Under the pieces are notes generated by a model. That model searched no databases. It was not told the DNA's origin and saw only the letters and a list, made by a program, of their open reading frames with translations. Both the position numbers and the translations under genes were made by a program. From Volucribacter amazonae (GTDB lineage: Bacteria; Pseudomonadota; Gammaproteobacteria; Enterobacterales; Pasteurellaceae): DNA of 64,000 nucleotides. Positions 33,369 to 42,578 of the stretch are shown piece after piece (the stretch's first letter is position 1; each line of letters begins with the position of its first letter). The stretch covers positions 1,364,001-1,428,000 of the forward strand of contig NZ_LWID01000001.1 in NCBI RefSeq assembly GCF_029783845.1, given 5' to 3'.

Positions 33369-35547
33369 ATGCGTTATTCGTCAATTTACTGTTTGTTATT
33401 TGCTGGTTTTGCCACTGGCGTAATGGCAGAAACAGAACCTAAGGAAGAGACCGCTAAATTAGCCCCTATTATCGTGAAAGAAGAAGATAATAAGGATTAT
33501 GTGCCTGGCACAACGGTGGAACAAATTAAACAAGCTACCTCATTACGAGAATTATTTACTAATACCCCCGGTGTTACTTTTATTGGTGGAGATGGTGGCA
33601 TACTTGAAGATGTAAAAATTCGTGGCGTTGGTGGCAAAGCCAATGATATGGGAGTAGGTAGTGGGCGTGTAGCTTTAGAAATTGATGGTATCCCTGTTCC
33701 CCCAAGTTTTAAATTTGGGCATGAAGATACCAAAGGACGTGCCTATTTTGATTTAGCCAATATTAAAACTATGACCGTTTCTCGTGGAGCAAGTTTTTCT
33801 CCAACATCAACAGGTTTAGCGGGAACAGTATCTTTAACAACCCGCAGCGCCAAAGATGTATTAGTCAACAACCGTCCAGTCGGCATTGAGCTAGGGGGGG
33901 GGGTACGACGCCCGTTATCACGAGCAAATGAAGCACGTTAGTGGGGCATTTGATACTGATATTATCGGCTTGTCTGCTTTAGTATCCTATACGCATCGTC
34001 AATCCTCTGAAGCCAAAACCCATTCTGACTATCAAAAATTATTGACCGATTATAAACGCCGTAGCGAAGACTTTTTTACCAAATGGCAATGGGAATTAAA
34101 TGAGCGAAACCATTTTACACTACAAGCCGGACGTTATCATAGCACACAAAAAACGCCACCTAAACTGACCTCTTTTGGCACAACAGAACCCCCTAAATTT
34201 ACCGATACTAGTCGTAAATTTATTTCGGTAAGTGGTAGCCATTTAATTAATTTAGGCATACTTGATAAACTTTCTTGGCAAACCAGTTGGCAAAAAACAC
34301 AAACTGAATTCTCAAACTATATAAACCAACCACTTGGTCCTATCTTTGCCCCTATTGGACAATTAATTAACCGTACAGGTACATCTTTTAATTTAAAAGG
34401 TTATTACGGTAACATCATTGCCGACAAAGTGTTTAATACCGCAACGTTAGAACATAATTTGTCCTATGGTGTAGATTGGGGAAAAGAAGATTTAGAACAA
34501 ATAAAATCCTTGTTCAATTCACAAACTTTATTTGGAACAACAACAAACAGTAATCGTGAACAATCCTATATCCCTCGCAGTAAACGCAATAATATGGGTA
34601 TTTTTATTCGTGATCGAATTCATTTTGGAAATACAGGTTTTAGCATCACACCTTCTCTAAAATGGCAAAAATTTAAAATCAAAGCAGATGAAAATAGTTT
34701 TGATCGCTTAACAGATACTAGCGAGGAAATTTACCGTACTTATAAATATACCCCATTAAATGTAGGATTATTATTTGATTGGCAAGTCAACCCTGAACAT
34801 TTACTTTCCTTAAACTTAGCACAATCAACACGCGTACCAAGTTATACGGAAACCAATGTGGCAGATTATTTCCATTGGCCAGCAGAACCTAATCCTGATT
34901 TAAAACCTGAAACTGCAAGAGCAATTTCTTTAGCTTGGCAATATCATAATGATTGGTTAGAGCAAAATATTACCCTTTCTCATACTCGCTATACCGATAT
35001 GATTTATATGAATATGCAATATTTGCAAATTACCTCTACTGACTGGATGGTAAGATTGGAAAATGTGCCAAAAACGAGAGTTAATGCACTAGAATATTTT
35101 GCCAAAGTGAATTTTTCTTGGATTAATGAAAGATTACGTGGTTTAACTCTTGCCACCAATATAGCTTGGGCAAAAGGTAAAGATACTCATCGCAATCAAC
35201 CGCTTAATAGTATTAGCCCATTAGAGGGAAATGTCCGTTTAGGCTATGCTACCCAACATTGGGATATGTTTGTGCGTACCAACTTCGCTGCTAAGAAAAA
35301 AGAAAAAGATATTGGTTCAGATCCAGTTTATGGTGGAAAAGTTGACCCAGTAGCTGGTTATGCTACTGTTGATCTTGGTGTGAAATATGAACCAAGCAAG
35401 GCTTTCAATGCTTCATTAACCCTTTATAACTTATTTAATAAACAATATTTACGTTGGGACGATGTAGCTGGTCGTAATGGAAGTTACCGTAATGATTTTT
35501 GGCAACCCGGCAGAGCTGTGGGCATAGATTTTGCTTATCGTTTCTAA
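33369..35547 (+). CDS. TonB-dependent heme receptor, poly-G phase-variable (OFF, frameshifted)
   Basis: The gene encodes an outer-membrane receptor split by one extra G. Frame 1 (33369-33941) holds the signal peptide MRYSSIYCLLFAGFATGVMA and the plug (VKIRGVGGKANDMG, RVALEIDGIPVPPS). It ends 38 bases after a run of ten G. Removing one G gives GIELGGGYDARYHEQMKHVS and opens the barrel frame to 35547, for about 725 residues ending in the usual phenylalanine (FAYRF). The NPDL box (PNPDLKPETARAISL) and a FRAP-like STRVPSYTE support heme specificity. hmuTUV follows, so this is probably its cognate receptor. Not a decayed gene: no other defect is visible. Confidence 0.88.
33894..33903 (+). repeat. 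poly-G tract (10 G) that shifts the second receptor out of frame
   Basis: Ten consecutive G follow GAGCTA. With nine, the codons read Gly-Gly-Gly-Tyr-Asp and the downstream barrel is in frame. With ten, translation stops at the TAG at 33939. Confidence 0.9.
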
Positions 35548-35584
35548 AATACAGTAGAACAACGATACAATTATTCACAAAATC

Positions 35585-35614
35585 AATAAACCGCTATATG
35601 GCGGTTTATTCTTT
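35585..35614 (+). terminator. terminator after the second heme receptor
   Basis: AATAAACCGC and GCGGTTTATT form a perfect 10-bp stem around TATATG, followed by CTTTCT. It separates the receptor from hmuT. Confidence 0.75.
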
Positions 35615-35651
35615 CTAACCCCCAACCATTGACTTTTTCAATAAAAAGAAA

Positions 35652-35666
35652 TGATAATAATCCTTA
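35652..35666. promoter_or_regulatory. candidate Fur box before hmuT
   Basis: TGATAATAATCCTTA matches the first half of the Fur consensus perfectly and the second half partly. It lies 23 bases before the chosen hmuT start, which would place it over the promoter. Confidence 0.5.
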
Positions 35667-35688
35667 TTTATTTTTAGAGGAAAGAAAA

Positions 35689-36525
35689 ATGTACCGTATT
35701 ATTTTATTTTGTTGCTTAATATTACAAACCAGTGTTACCTTGGCACAATCGCCTACTCGGATTGTTTCTGTTGGCGCTGGGGTAACCGAGTTATTATTTG
35801 CCTTAGGGGCTAAATCCCAAGTGGTTGCGGTGGATTCTACCAGTCGCCGTTTTGCCTCTGAAAATCATTTGCCGGTATTGGGTTATCAACGCCATTTAAC
35901 CACTGAAGGGGTATTGTCTTTACAACCTGATTATCTGATTGGTAGCAGTGAAATGGGGCCAGAAAATGTGCTACAACAATTAGCGCAAGCTGGGGTTAAA
36001 GTAATTAAACTTGATAACCCCCATAACAATGTCAAAGATTTGATGCAGCATATTGAGCAATTAGGGCAATTATTGGATAAACCACAGCAAGCCGAGCAGT
36101 TACTTGCTGATATTCAACAACAACTCGCTCAATTTACTTCGCAAGCCCCACAAGGCTTAACAGGATTAGGTTTGGTATTAGCCGAAAATAATATTATGGC
36201 GTCAGGGCAAGATAGCACTATGGCAAGTATGTTTAACTTGCTACATATTGATAATCTCGCTAACCAACAAGCAAATTATTATCCTTATTCAACAGAACAA
36301 ATTTTATTACAACAACCAAAAGTTTTGTTGGTGGCACAGCGTAGCCTTAGCCAAGATTTAGACGAAACGCTCAATAAATATCCGTTTTTGAACCAATTAA
36401 GTGCGGTCAAAAATCAATGTATTTTTACTGTTGACGGGCAAGCCTTACTTGGTGGATTTAATCTGACTACCTTAGCAGAAACGCAACGCATTATGCAGGG
36501 TATCACAACCCATCATTGTTTATAG
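35689..36525 (+). CDS. hmuT: periplasmic heme-binding protein of the heme ABC importer
   Basis: HmuT hands heme from the outer-membrane receptor to the HmuUV permease. I choose the ATG of MYRIILFCCLILQTS, after AGAGGAAAG, because the earlier in-frame start overlaps the Fur-like site and would disrupt the signal peptide. The 278-residue protein has a signal peptide ending in TLAQ. Its start RIVSVGAGVTELLFALGA, then VVAVDSTSRR, GYQRHLTTEGVLSLQPDYL and MGPENVLQQLAQAGV match HmuT of Yersinia. It lies 19 bases before hmuU in the standard order. Confidence 0.93.
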   Translation: MYRIILFCCLILQTSVTLAQSPTRIVSVGAGVTELLFALGAKSQVVAVDSTSRRFASENHLPVLGYQRHLTTEGVLSLQPDYLIGSSEMGPENVLQQLAQAGVKVIKLDNPHNNVKDLMQHIEQLGQLLDKPQQAEQLLADIQQQLAQFTSQAPQGLTGLGLVLAENNIMASGQDSTMASMFNLLHIDNLANQQANYYPYSTEQILLQQPKVLLVAQRSLSQDLDETLNKYPFLNQLSAVKNQCIFTVDGQALLGGFNLTTLAETQRIMQGITTHHCL

Positions 36526-36543
36526 CCCTTGGTTGCCAAAGCT

Positions 36544-37542
36544 ATGCGTTATTCCCTGTTTTTATTTATCGGCTGGGCAATTTTGTTAATGTTATTTCTG
36601 CTTTCCCTGTCTGTGGGGGCGGTGTCCCTTGACCTTAAACAAAATTTTCTGGCGTTATTTGGACAAGGTAACTCGCAAGTGGTGTTTATTGTGCAACAAT
36701 TACGCCTACCAAGAACCTTACTTTGCCTATTGATTGGTGCAATCTTAGCTATTTGTGGCTCAGTATTACAAGGGTTATTCCGCAATCCATTGGCTGATCC
36801 TAGTGTTATTGGGGTAAGTGCTGGGGCAGCTTTAGGGGCAGGCATTGCTATTGTGTTAATTCCCAGTGGCTTGTTTTTTTGGCAAACTCATCTTATTGCC
36901 ATATTTGCTTTTATTGGTGGATTAATGGCAACGTTATTTGTATATAAAATTGGACGCAGTGAGTTCGGTTCTGACGTGAAATTAATGTTATTAAGTGGCA
37001 TTGCCATAGGTTCGCTTGCCTTTGCTTTTTTAGGGATTTTGCAATTTATCGCTAACGATAGTGCATTAAGGGAATTAAGTATGTGGCAATTAGGTTCATT
37101 AAGCCAAGCCAATAGCTACAATATTACACTTTGTGCTATGGTTTTTATCCTGATTTATTGGCGTTTTTCTCATCTTGCCCAAGCCTTAAACGCCTTGTTA
37201 TTAGGGGATTTAGAGGCTCGCCATTTAGGTATTGATATTGAGAAAGTCAAATACCATTGCATTATTTTTACCGCTCTTGCGGTAGGGATCGCCGTAGCCA
37301 GTGCAGGAATTATCGGTTTTATCGGCTTGGTAATTCCGCATATTTGCCGAACGCTGTTAGGGGCAAATCATCGCCCCCTAATCCCTGCAAGTGCCTTATT
37401 AGGGGCGATCATCTTATTAACATCAGATATTTTGGCGAGAATTATTGCTCCCCCAGCCGAAATTCCCATTGGCATATTAACCGCCCTACTTGGCACACCC
37501 TTTTTTATTTATTTGTTAATAAAATCCAGACAACAGGGGTAA
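36544..37542 (+). CDS. hmuU: heme ABC importer permease (FecCD family)
   Basis: This inner-membrane permease has 332 residues and about ten membrane segments in the BtuC/FecCD layout. Motifs include RLPRTLLCLLIGAILAICGS, LQGLFRNPLADPSVIGVSAG and a C-terminal GFIGLVIPHICRTLLG coupling helix. I start at ATG 36544 (MRYSLFLF); a TTG at 36529 is an alternative, and neither has a good ribosome site, so coupling to hmuT is likely. hmuV begins two bases after the stop. Confidence 0.92.
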   Translation: MRYSLFLFIGWAILLMLFLLSLSVGAVSLDLKQNFLALFGQGNSQVVFIVQQLRLPRTLLCLLIGAILAICGSVLQGLFRNPLADPSVIGVSAGAALGAGIAIVLIPSGLFFWQTHLIAIFAFIGGLMATLFVYKIGRSEFGSDVKLMLLSGIAIGSLAFAFLGILQFIANDSALRELSMWQLGSLSQANSYNITLCAMVFILIYWRFSHLAQALNALLLGDLEARHLGIDIEKVKYHCIIFTALAVGIAVASAGIIGFIGLVIPHICRTLLGANHRPLIPASALLGAIILLTSDILARIIAPPAEIPIGILTALLGTPFFIYLLIKSRQQG

Positions 37543-37544
37543 GA

Positions 37545-38297
37545 ATGTTAGTCATTGAACATTTAGCAATTCAATTATCCCAGCAAACCTTACTGACTGA
37601 TAGCAATTTAACCTTAACCACAGGACAATGTGTCGGTATTCTGGGGGCAAATGGGGCAGGTAAATCTACCCTGCTTAAAACCCTAGGACAGCATCTACCC
37701 TACCAAGGCAAGATTTATTGGCAACAACATAATCTCGCCCAATTAAACTGGCAACAACGAGCTAAACAACTGGTGTTTATGCCACAGCATAGTCAGCTTA
37801 ACTTTGCCTTTAAGGTCAAAGAAATTGTAGAAATGGGCTTAATGATGCACCCCAATCTTGAAACGAAATACCGTTCAGCCTTAATCAAGCAAGTAATGCA
37901 ATTATTTGAGATAAACCATTTAGCCCATAGCAATTACTTACGGCTTTCTGGGGGCGAAAAACAACGGGTACAAGCAAGTAGAACTTGGTTACAAATTTTA
38001 GCAAGTTCTGAAGAAAAATTGGTCTTATTGGACGAACCTACCAGTGCGTTAGATCTTAAACATCAACATAGCTTTTTACAAGCCACACAACAGCTTGCAA
38101 AACAACATTTAGTCTTAATTGTATTACATGATCTTAATTTAGCCGCCCGCTATTGCGATCATTTAATCCTAATGAAAACAGGCAACCCATTACGCTATGG
38201 CTCAACTGAACAAATGCTTACCACCGCCCATATTCAGGATCTGTACGGTTACCAAGCAGAAATCCACCATATTAATGGGCAGATTTGGGTGAGATAA
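37545..38297 (+). CDS. hmuV: heme ABC importer ATPase
   Basis: The ATPase drives HmuU. I start at the ATG of MLVIEHLAIQLSQQ, two bases after the hmuU stop with CAGGGGTAAG upstream; the much longer open frame reaches back through hmuU and is not the gene. The product is 250 residues, as expected. Walker A GANGAGKST is near residue 36, the signature LSGGEKQRVQASR near residue 134, and Walker B LVLLDEPTSALDLKH near 158. It is the last gene of hmuTUV and is followed by a Correia-like repeat and a terminator. Confidence 0.93.
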   Translation: MLVIEHLAIQLSQQTLLTDSNLTLTTGQCVGILGANGAGKSTLLKTLGQHLPYQGKIYWQQHNLAQLNWQQRAKQLVFMPQHSQLNFAFKVKEIVEMGLMMHPNLETKYRSALIKQVMQLFEINHLAHSNYLRLSGGEKQRVQASRTWLQILASSEEKLVLLDEPTSALDLKHQHSFLQATQQLAKQHLVLIVLHDLNLAARYCDHLILMKTGNPLRYGSTEQMLTTAHIQDLYGYQAEIHHINGQIWVR

Positions 38298-38304
38298 CAA
38301 AATA

Positions 38305-38395
38305 TATAGCGTTTCAATTTAAAATAAGACAAAGCAGTACAAAGAATAGAGCAAAGCGTGCCAACACTGTATTATTTTAAAATGGAACGACTATA
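38305..38395 (+). repeat. Correia-like palindromic element (91 bp)
   Basis: It runs from TATAGCGTTTCAATTT to AATGGAACGACTATA. The interior has small deletions (ACAAAGCAGTACAAAG, GTGCCAACACTGTATT). It begins 8 bases after the hmuV stop and is transcribed with it. Confidence 0.8.
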
Positions 38396-38396
38396 T

Positions 38397-38420
38397 ATCG
38401 CCACCATAACGGTGGCGATA
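38397..38420. terminator. terminator between hmuV and the esterase gene
   Basis: ATCGCCACC and GGTGGCGAT form a 9-bp stem around ATAAC. The convergent position suggests it serves both hmuV and the esterase gene. Confidence 0.6.
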
Positions 38421-38429
38421 ACAGCAAAA

Positions 38430-39404
38430 TTAATCTTTCTTCTGGGACAGCAACCAATCTCTTACTGCTGGCAATAAATAAGCATAATCAAAGGAATACA
38501 TATGATCGCCTGCTTTACTATTTACCTCAATATTCTCTGGCAATACACTACCTGCGGTAAATTGCACAAAATTAATTGGATAGCCCTCGGCAATTAATTG
38601 CTGTACTTTGGCATTTTGTTCCGCCTCTGGTAACTTAGCGGAAAATTCAATTTCGCCATATTTTACCCCGAGCTGATGAAATAATTGCCCTAATTCCGCC
38701 ATACCTTTTGAGGCTTTCGGATCGCCTGCGGAAACAATATAGAAGAATTTTTCTTTTGCCAAAGGTTTTAACACATTCACGTCCCATTGACTTCCCACAA
38801 ACAATGAAGCCGCAAATAAATCAGGGTGAGTGGCATTAAAATAGAACGACATCATACCGCCCATAGATTGCCCTGTGGTATATAAACGATTACGGTCAAT
38901 ATTGTAACGAGACACCACATTTTCTAATAAATCTAGGGTCGTGGCTACCTCATCAGAAGTTTGCCAATCGTCATTTACCGCCGCCTGTGGTCCAGCATAA
39001 GCAGGAACAAGTACAAAGGTCGGTTGTTTATCCTGCACTTCATCAGTTGCCCAAATAATCCCCCCATAACCTTGCATTAAAGGGGCTTTAACGCCTTTCC
39101 CCACTGTGCTTGCATCAGCCATAAACATCACTAAAGGATATTGTTGGTTAGGATCATAGTTTTTCGGAATATAAAGGTTATATTCCATAGTACGCCCTGT
39201 TTTTTCATCTTTAAAACTTAATTGTTGAAAACGTGGGGCGATTTGTTCACGCAAGGTTAATAACTGCTGATCATAACTTTTATCTGCCCCACCATATTGT
39301 TTTGACCAAGCAGGATTTTGATTATCCGCAGTCGGCGTATCTGCCAACACTTGCCCGCCCATTAACATGGCAATTAAAGCAAAAATAAGTGGTTTTTTCA
39401 TCAT
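38430..39404 (-). CDS. secreted alpha/beta hydrolase (esterase/peptidase-like)
   Basis: This is a predicted periplasmic or exported hydrolase. The 324 residues start with a signal peptide (MMKKPLIFALIAMLMGGQVL, cleavage after ADT or LAD). The mature part contains YNLYIPKNYDPNQQYPLVMF, as in PHB-depolymerase/prolyl-oligopeptidase-like esterases. The nucleophile elbow is GQSMGG (Ser near residue 172). A candidate catalytic histidine is in GDHMYSF near the C-terminus. It is convergent with hmuV, so it is not part of the heme operon. A siderophore or acyl esterase role is possible; the substrate is unknown. Confidence 0.8.
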   Translation of the reverse strand: MMKKPLIFALIAMLMGGQVLADTPTADNQNPAWSKQYGGADKSYDQQLLTLREQIAPRFQQLSFKDEKTGRTMEYNLYIPKNYDPNQQYPLVMFMADASTVGKGVKAPLMQGYGGIIWATDEVQDKQPTFVLVPAYAGPQAAVNDDWQTSDEVATTLDLLENVVSRYNIDRNRLYTTGQSMGGMMSFYFNATHPDLFAASLFVGSQWDVNVLKPLAKEKFFYIVSAGDPKASKGMAELGQLFHQLGVKYGEIEFSAKLPEAEQNAKVQQLIAEGYPINFVQFTAGSVLPENIEVNSKAGDHMYSFDYAYLLPAVRDWLLSQKKD

Positions 39405-39551
39405 ACTTTTCCTTCTATAAGAAATAAATTTTATTGTGGTTAAAGGTTATATTTGTCCAAAGTATAACCTTTTATGCTTTAACTAATCTCGCTTGAGGGT
39501 AAATTTTTGTATAAGTCTTAATAAGAATAGTGCAAAACTTTAAAAAAATTA

Positions 39552-39576
39552 ACCGCACTTATCCAATAAGTGCGGT
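39552..39576 (-). terminator. hslVU terminator built from two inverted uptake signals
   Basis: ACCGCACTTAT (39552-39562) pairs perfectly with ATAAGTGCGGT (39566-39576) around CCA. Each arm is a complete 9-bp uptake core. On the minus strand TTAATTTTTTT follows, giving an intrinsic terminator after hslU. Confidence 0.85.
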
Positions 39577-39626
39577 CAATTTTTCAATAATTTTTTATGC
39601 GATAAACATTATACCGCCATAAGAAA

Positions 39627-40958
39627 TTATAAAATAAAACGACTTAAATCCTCATTCTCAACAATAGTGCCGAGAGCATCGCTTACATAATTGGCATCAA
39701 TCAAGACTTTTTCGCCACTCATATCGCTAGCATTAAAGGAAATTTTATCCATTAAACGTTCCATTACTGTATGCAAACGGCGCGCACCGATATTCTCGGT
39801 TTTTTCGTTTACATGGAAAGCCGCCTCGGCAATTTTCGTAATGGCATCTTTGCTAAACTCAATATTCACCCCCTCAGTTGCCATTAAAGCAACATATTGT
39901 TCGGTTAAAGAGGCATTAGGCTCAGTAAGAATACGTTCAAAATCGCCAACGGTTAATGCGGATAATTCCACACGAATAGGTAAACGCCCTTGTAATTCAG
40001 GGATTAAATCTGATGGGCGAGCCACTTGGAATGCCCCTGAACAAATAAATAAAATATGATCGGTTTTGACCATACCATGTTTGGTATTGACCGTTGACCC
40101 TTCCACTAAAGGCAGTAAATCTCGTTGTACCCCCTCACGCGAAACATCAGCACCAGAATGTTCTCCTCGGCGGCAAATTTTGTCTATTTCATCAATAAAA
40201 ACAATACCATATTGCTCAACGGCTTCAATGGCTTTATCTTTTAGCTCTTCAGGATTAAGCAATTTAGCCGCCTCATCATCAATCAGGGCTTTCAACGCAT
40301 CTTTGATTTTCATTTTGCGTTTTTTGGTTTGTCCACTGGATAAATTTTGGAACATAGACTGTAATTGGTTAGTCATTTCTTCCATACCCGGTGGTGCCAT
40401 AATTTCTACGCCCATTGAAGGAGCTGCCACTTCAATATCAATTTCTTTGTCGTCTAATTGCCCCTCACGCAATTTCTTACGGAAAATTTGGCGAGTATGG
40501 CTATGATTATCCGTTTCTTCTGCTTGTCCCCATTGATTTTTGGCTGGTGGTAACAGGGCATCTAAGATACGCTCTTCCGCCGCCTCTTCTGCACGAAAAC
40601 GGTTTTTCTCAATTTCCGTTTGACGTACTAATTTCATTGCACTGTCGGTAAGATCGCGGATAATGGAATCCACTTCTTTACCCACATAGCCCACTTCGGT
40701 AAATTTGGTTGCCTCTACCTTAATAAAAGGGGCATTGGCTAATTTGGCTAAACGGCGTGCAATTTCTGTTTTACCTACCCCAGTAGGTCCAATCATTAGG
40801 ATATTTTTTGGGGTAACTTCGTGGCGTAGGGCATCAGGTAATTGCAATCTTCGCCAACGATTTCGCAATGCAATCGCCACTGCACGTTTGGCATCAGCTT
40901 GACCGATAATATGTTGATCTAATTCTGAAACTATCTCTCTAGGGGTCATTTCCGACAT
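39627..40958 (-). CDS. hslU: HslU, ATPase of the HslUV protease
   Basis: HslU is the AAA+ unfoldase that feeds substrates to HslV. The 443 residues match the family length. Walker A GPTGVGKT is at residues 57-64 and Walker B IVFIDEIDKI near residue 250. The intermediate domain spans roughly 110-240, sensor/arginine-finger elements follow, and the C-terminus ends in LSRFIL, which docks into HslV. It lies 48 bases after hslV on the same strand. Heat-shock control is known for the family but I have no clear sigma-32 site. Confidence 0.98.
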   Translation of the reverse strand: MSEMTPREIVSELDQHIIGQADAKRAVAIALRNRWRRLQLPDALRHEVTPKNILMIGPTGVGKTEIARRLAKLANAPFIKVEATKFTEVGYVGKEVDSIIRDLTDSAMKLVRQTEIEKNRFRAEEAAEERILDALLPPAKNQWGQAEETDNHSHTRQIFRKKLREGQLDDKEIDIEVAAPSMGVEIMAPPGMEEMTNQLQSMFQNLSSGQTKKRKMKIKDALKALIDDEAAKLLNPEELKDKAIEAVEQYGIVFIDEIDKICRRGEHSGADVSREGVQRDLLPLVEGSTVNTKHGMVKTDHILFICSGAFQVARPSDLIPELQGRLPIRVELSALTVGDFERILTEPNASLTEQYVALMATEGVNIEFSKDAITKIAEAAFHVNEKTENIGARRLHTVMERLMDKISFNASDMSGEKVLIDANYVSDALGTIVENEDLSRFIL

Positions 40959-41006
40959 CTGTTTTTTCCTTTTATTCGCTAAACTTACAAATTAATCCTA
41001 TTAAGA

Positions 41007-41537
41007 TTAATCCTTGGATAATTCTTCAATGGTGAAATGGGTATTGGTAAATACACAAATATCCCCTGCAATTTTTAGTGATTTTTCCACAATATCTCGT
41101 GCGGATAATTGGGTATTTTCCACTAAGGCACGTGCCGCAGAGAGGGCATAATTGCCACCAGAACCAATGGCTAAGATCTGATCTTTTTCAGGTTGCACCA
41201 CATCGCCATTTCCTGTGATGATTAAGGATTCTTCGGCGTCCGCAACGATTAACATTGCCTCTAAACGGCGTAATGCTCGATCGGTACGCCATTCTTTGGC
41301 TAATTCCACCGCACTTTTTAATAAATGCCCTTGGTGCATTTCCAGTTTACGCTCAAACAGTTCAAATAAGGTAAATGCGTCAGCAGTTCCGCCAGCAAAT
41401 CCTGCCAGCACTTTGTTATTATAAAGCCGTCTTACTTTACGGGCATTGCCTTTCATTACGGTATTACCTAATGATACCTGTCCATCGCCCCCCACAACCA
41501 CATTGCCATTACGGCGTACACTCACGATTGTTGTCAT
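41007..41537 (-). CDS. hslV: HslV, peptidase of the HslUV protease
   Basis: HslV is the proteasome-related threonine peptidase. I start at the ATG of MTTIVSVRRNG, after AAGGAAAAACT; an in-frame ATG nine codons earlier would block exposure of the catalytic Thr. After removal of Met, Thr2 is the nucleophile. The 176 residues contain GDGQVSLGNTVMKGNARKV and the GGTADAFTLFE motif. The upstream region contains one end of a Correia-like repeat (41577-41626), which may influence the promoter. An uptake signal lies inside (41308). Confidence 0.97.
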   Translation of the reverse strand: MTTIVSVRRNGNVVVGGDGQVSLGNTVMKGNARKVRRLYNNKVLAGFAGGTADAFTLFELFERKLEMHQGHLLKSAVELAKEWRTDRALRRLEAMLIVADAEESLIITGNGDVVQPEKDQILAIGSGGNYALSAARALVENTQLSARDIVEKSLKIAGDICVFTNTHFTIEELSKD

Positions 41538-41576
41538 AGTTTTTCCTTTTACTTTGTTAGTCAACGTTGCAGTAAT

Positions 41577-41626
41577 ACTACGTTGGCTTGCTTTGTCTTA
41601 TTTCAAATTAAATTGAAACGACTATA
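41577..41626 (-). repeat. half of a Correia-like element
   Basis: TACGTTGGCTTGCTTTGTCT, then ATTAAATTGAAACGACTATA, match the right half of minus-oriented copies. The left end is missing. It lies 40 bases upstream of hslV. Confidence 0.65.
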
Positions 41627-41707
41627 TTTCTCAAATCATTACTGCGTTTGTACGCAAATCGCTATACAGGAATATATGGTTTCGGATATGGAAATTTCAA
41701 TGCAAGA

Positions 41708-42571
41708 TTAGTAAAAAATACCAAATAAAATGGCAATAAACATCAACATACCAAAATAATTGTTATTTAAGAAAGCCTTAAAACAAGCCTCTCTTGCTCG
41801 GCTTTTGGTTAATTTACATTGATAAATAAAACAAGTGGCAGCAATGCTTAAACCAATAAAATAACTGGGGTGTAACTTCGTTATTATACCAATGCTAATT
41901 AACAGCAATAAGCTGATAAATTGCAATAAAGCGATCACTTTATTATCATATTGAGCAAATAAAATGGCAGTAGATTTAACCCCTATGCGTAAATCATCAT
42001 CACGATCCACCATAGCATATTGGGTATCATAAGCCACTGTCCAAGCAATATTTGCCATAAATAATAACCAACATTCAAGGGGGAGATATTCAATGCTTGC
42101 CCCATACGCCATCGGAATAGACCAGCCAAATGCCGCCCCAAGAAAGAACTGAGGCAAATGGGTATAGCGTTTCATAAAGGGATAAATAATCGCTAATAAC
42201 ACCGCAACAAAGGATAACGCAATAGTATAAAGATTAAGAAACAACACCAAAATAAAGGCAATAAAAATCAAGACAATAAATAAGCATTTTGCCTCTTTGG
42301 CGGTTGCTCTGCCTGTGGCTAGAGGGCGTTGTGAAGTGCGTTTAACTTGACCGTCAATATGCCGATCGGCGTAATCATTAATTACACAGCCTGCCGCACG
42401 CATCACAAACACCCCCAAAACAAAAATAACGAGGGTAAAAAAATCGGGAACGCCTTTATTAGCAAGGAACAACGCCCATAAAGTTGGCCATAGCAAGAGT
42501 AGTGAACCAATAGGGCGATCAAGCCGCATTAATTGAGCATAAGCAAGGAATTTATCTCGAGTAAAAACCAT
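41708..42571 (-). CDS. ubiA: 4-hydroxybenzoate polyprenyltransferase
   Basis: UbiA attaches the polyprenyl chain to 4-hydroxybenzoate in ubiquinone synthesis. I start at the ATG of MVFTRDKFLAYAQLMRLDRP, eight bases past the glpR stop; an earlier start would overlap glpR and exceed the family length. The 287 residues carry about eight membrane segments and the two aspartate-rich motifs NDYADRHIDGQVKRT (near 67) and DTQYAMVDRDDD (near 190) that bind the diphosphate through Mg2+. The ubiA-glpR neighbourhood is common in Pasteurellaceae. No strong ribosome site is seen, so coupling is likely. Confidence 0.95.
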   Translation of the reverse strand: MVFTRDKFLAYAQLMRLDRPIGSLLLLWPTLWALFLANKGVPDFFTLVIFVLGVFVMRAAGCVINDYADRHIDGQVKRTSQRPLATGRATAKEAKCLFIVLIFIAFILVLFLNLYTIALSFVAVLLAIIYPFMKRYTHLPQFFLGAAFGWSIPMAYGASIEYLPLECWLLFMANIAWTVAYDTQYAMVDRDDDLRIGVKSTAILFAQYDNKVIALLQFISLLLLISIGIITKLHPSYFIGLSIAATCFIYQCKLTKSRAREACFKAFLNNNYFGMLMFIAILFGIFY

Positions 42572-42578
42572 AACAATC

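Noticed and set aside
33369..33941. A short independent protein (190 residues) ending at the G-tract
   Set aside because: It is the signal peptide and plug of the TonB receptor. Removing one G restores the full gene, so it is a phase-OFF product.
37257..37544. A long N-terminal extension of HmuV
   Set aside because: The reading runs through hmuU in another frame and has unlikely composition; the ATG at 37545 gives the family length.
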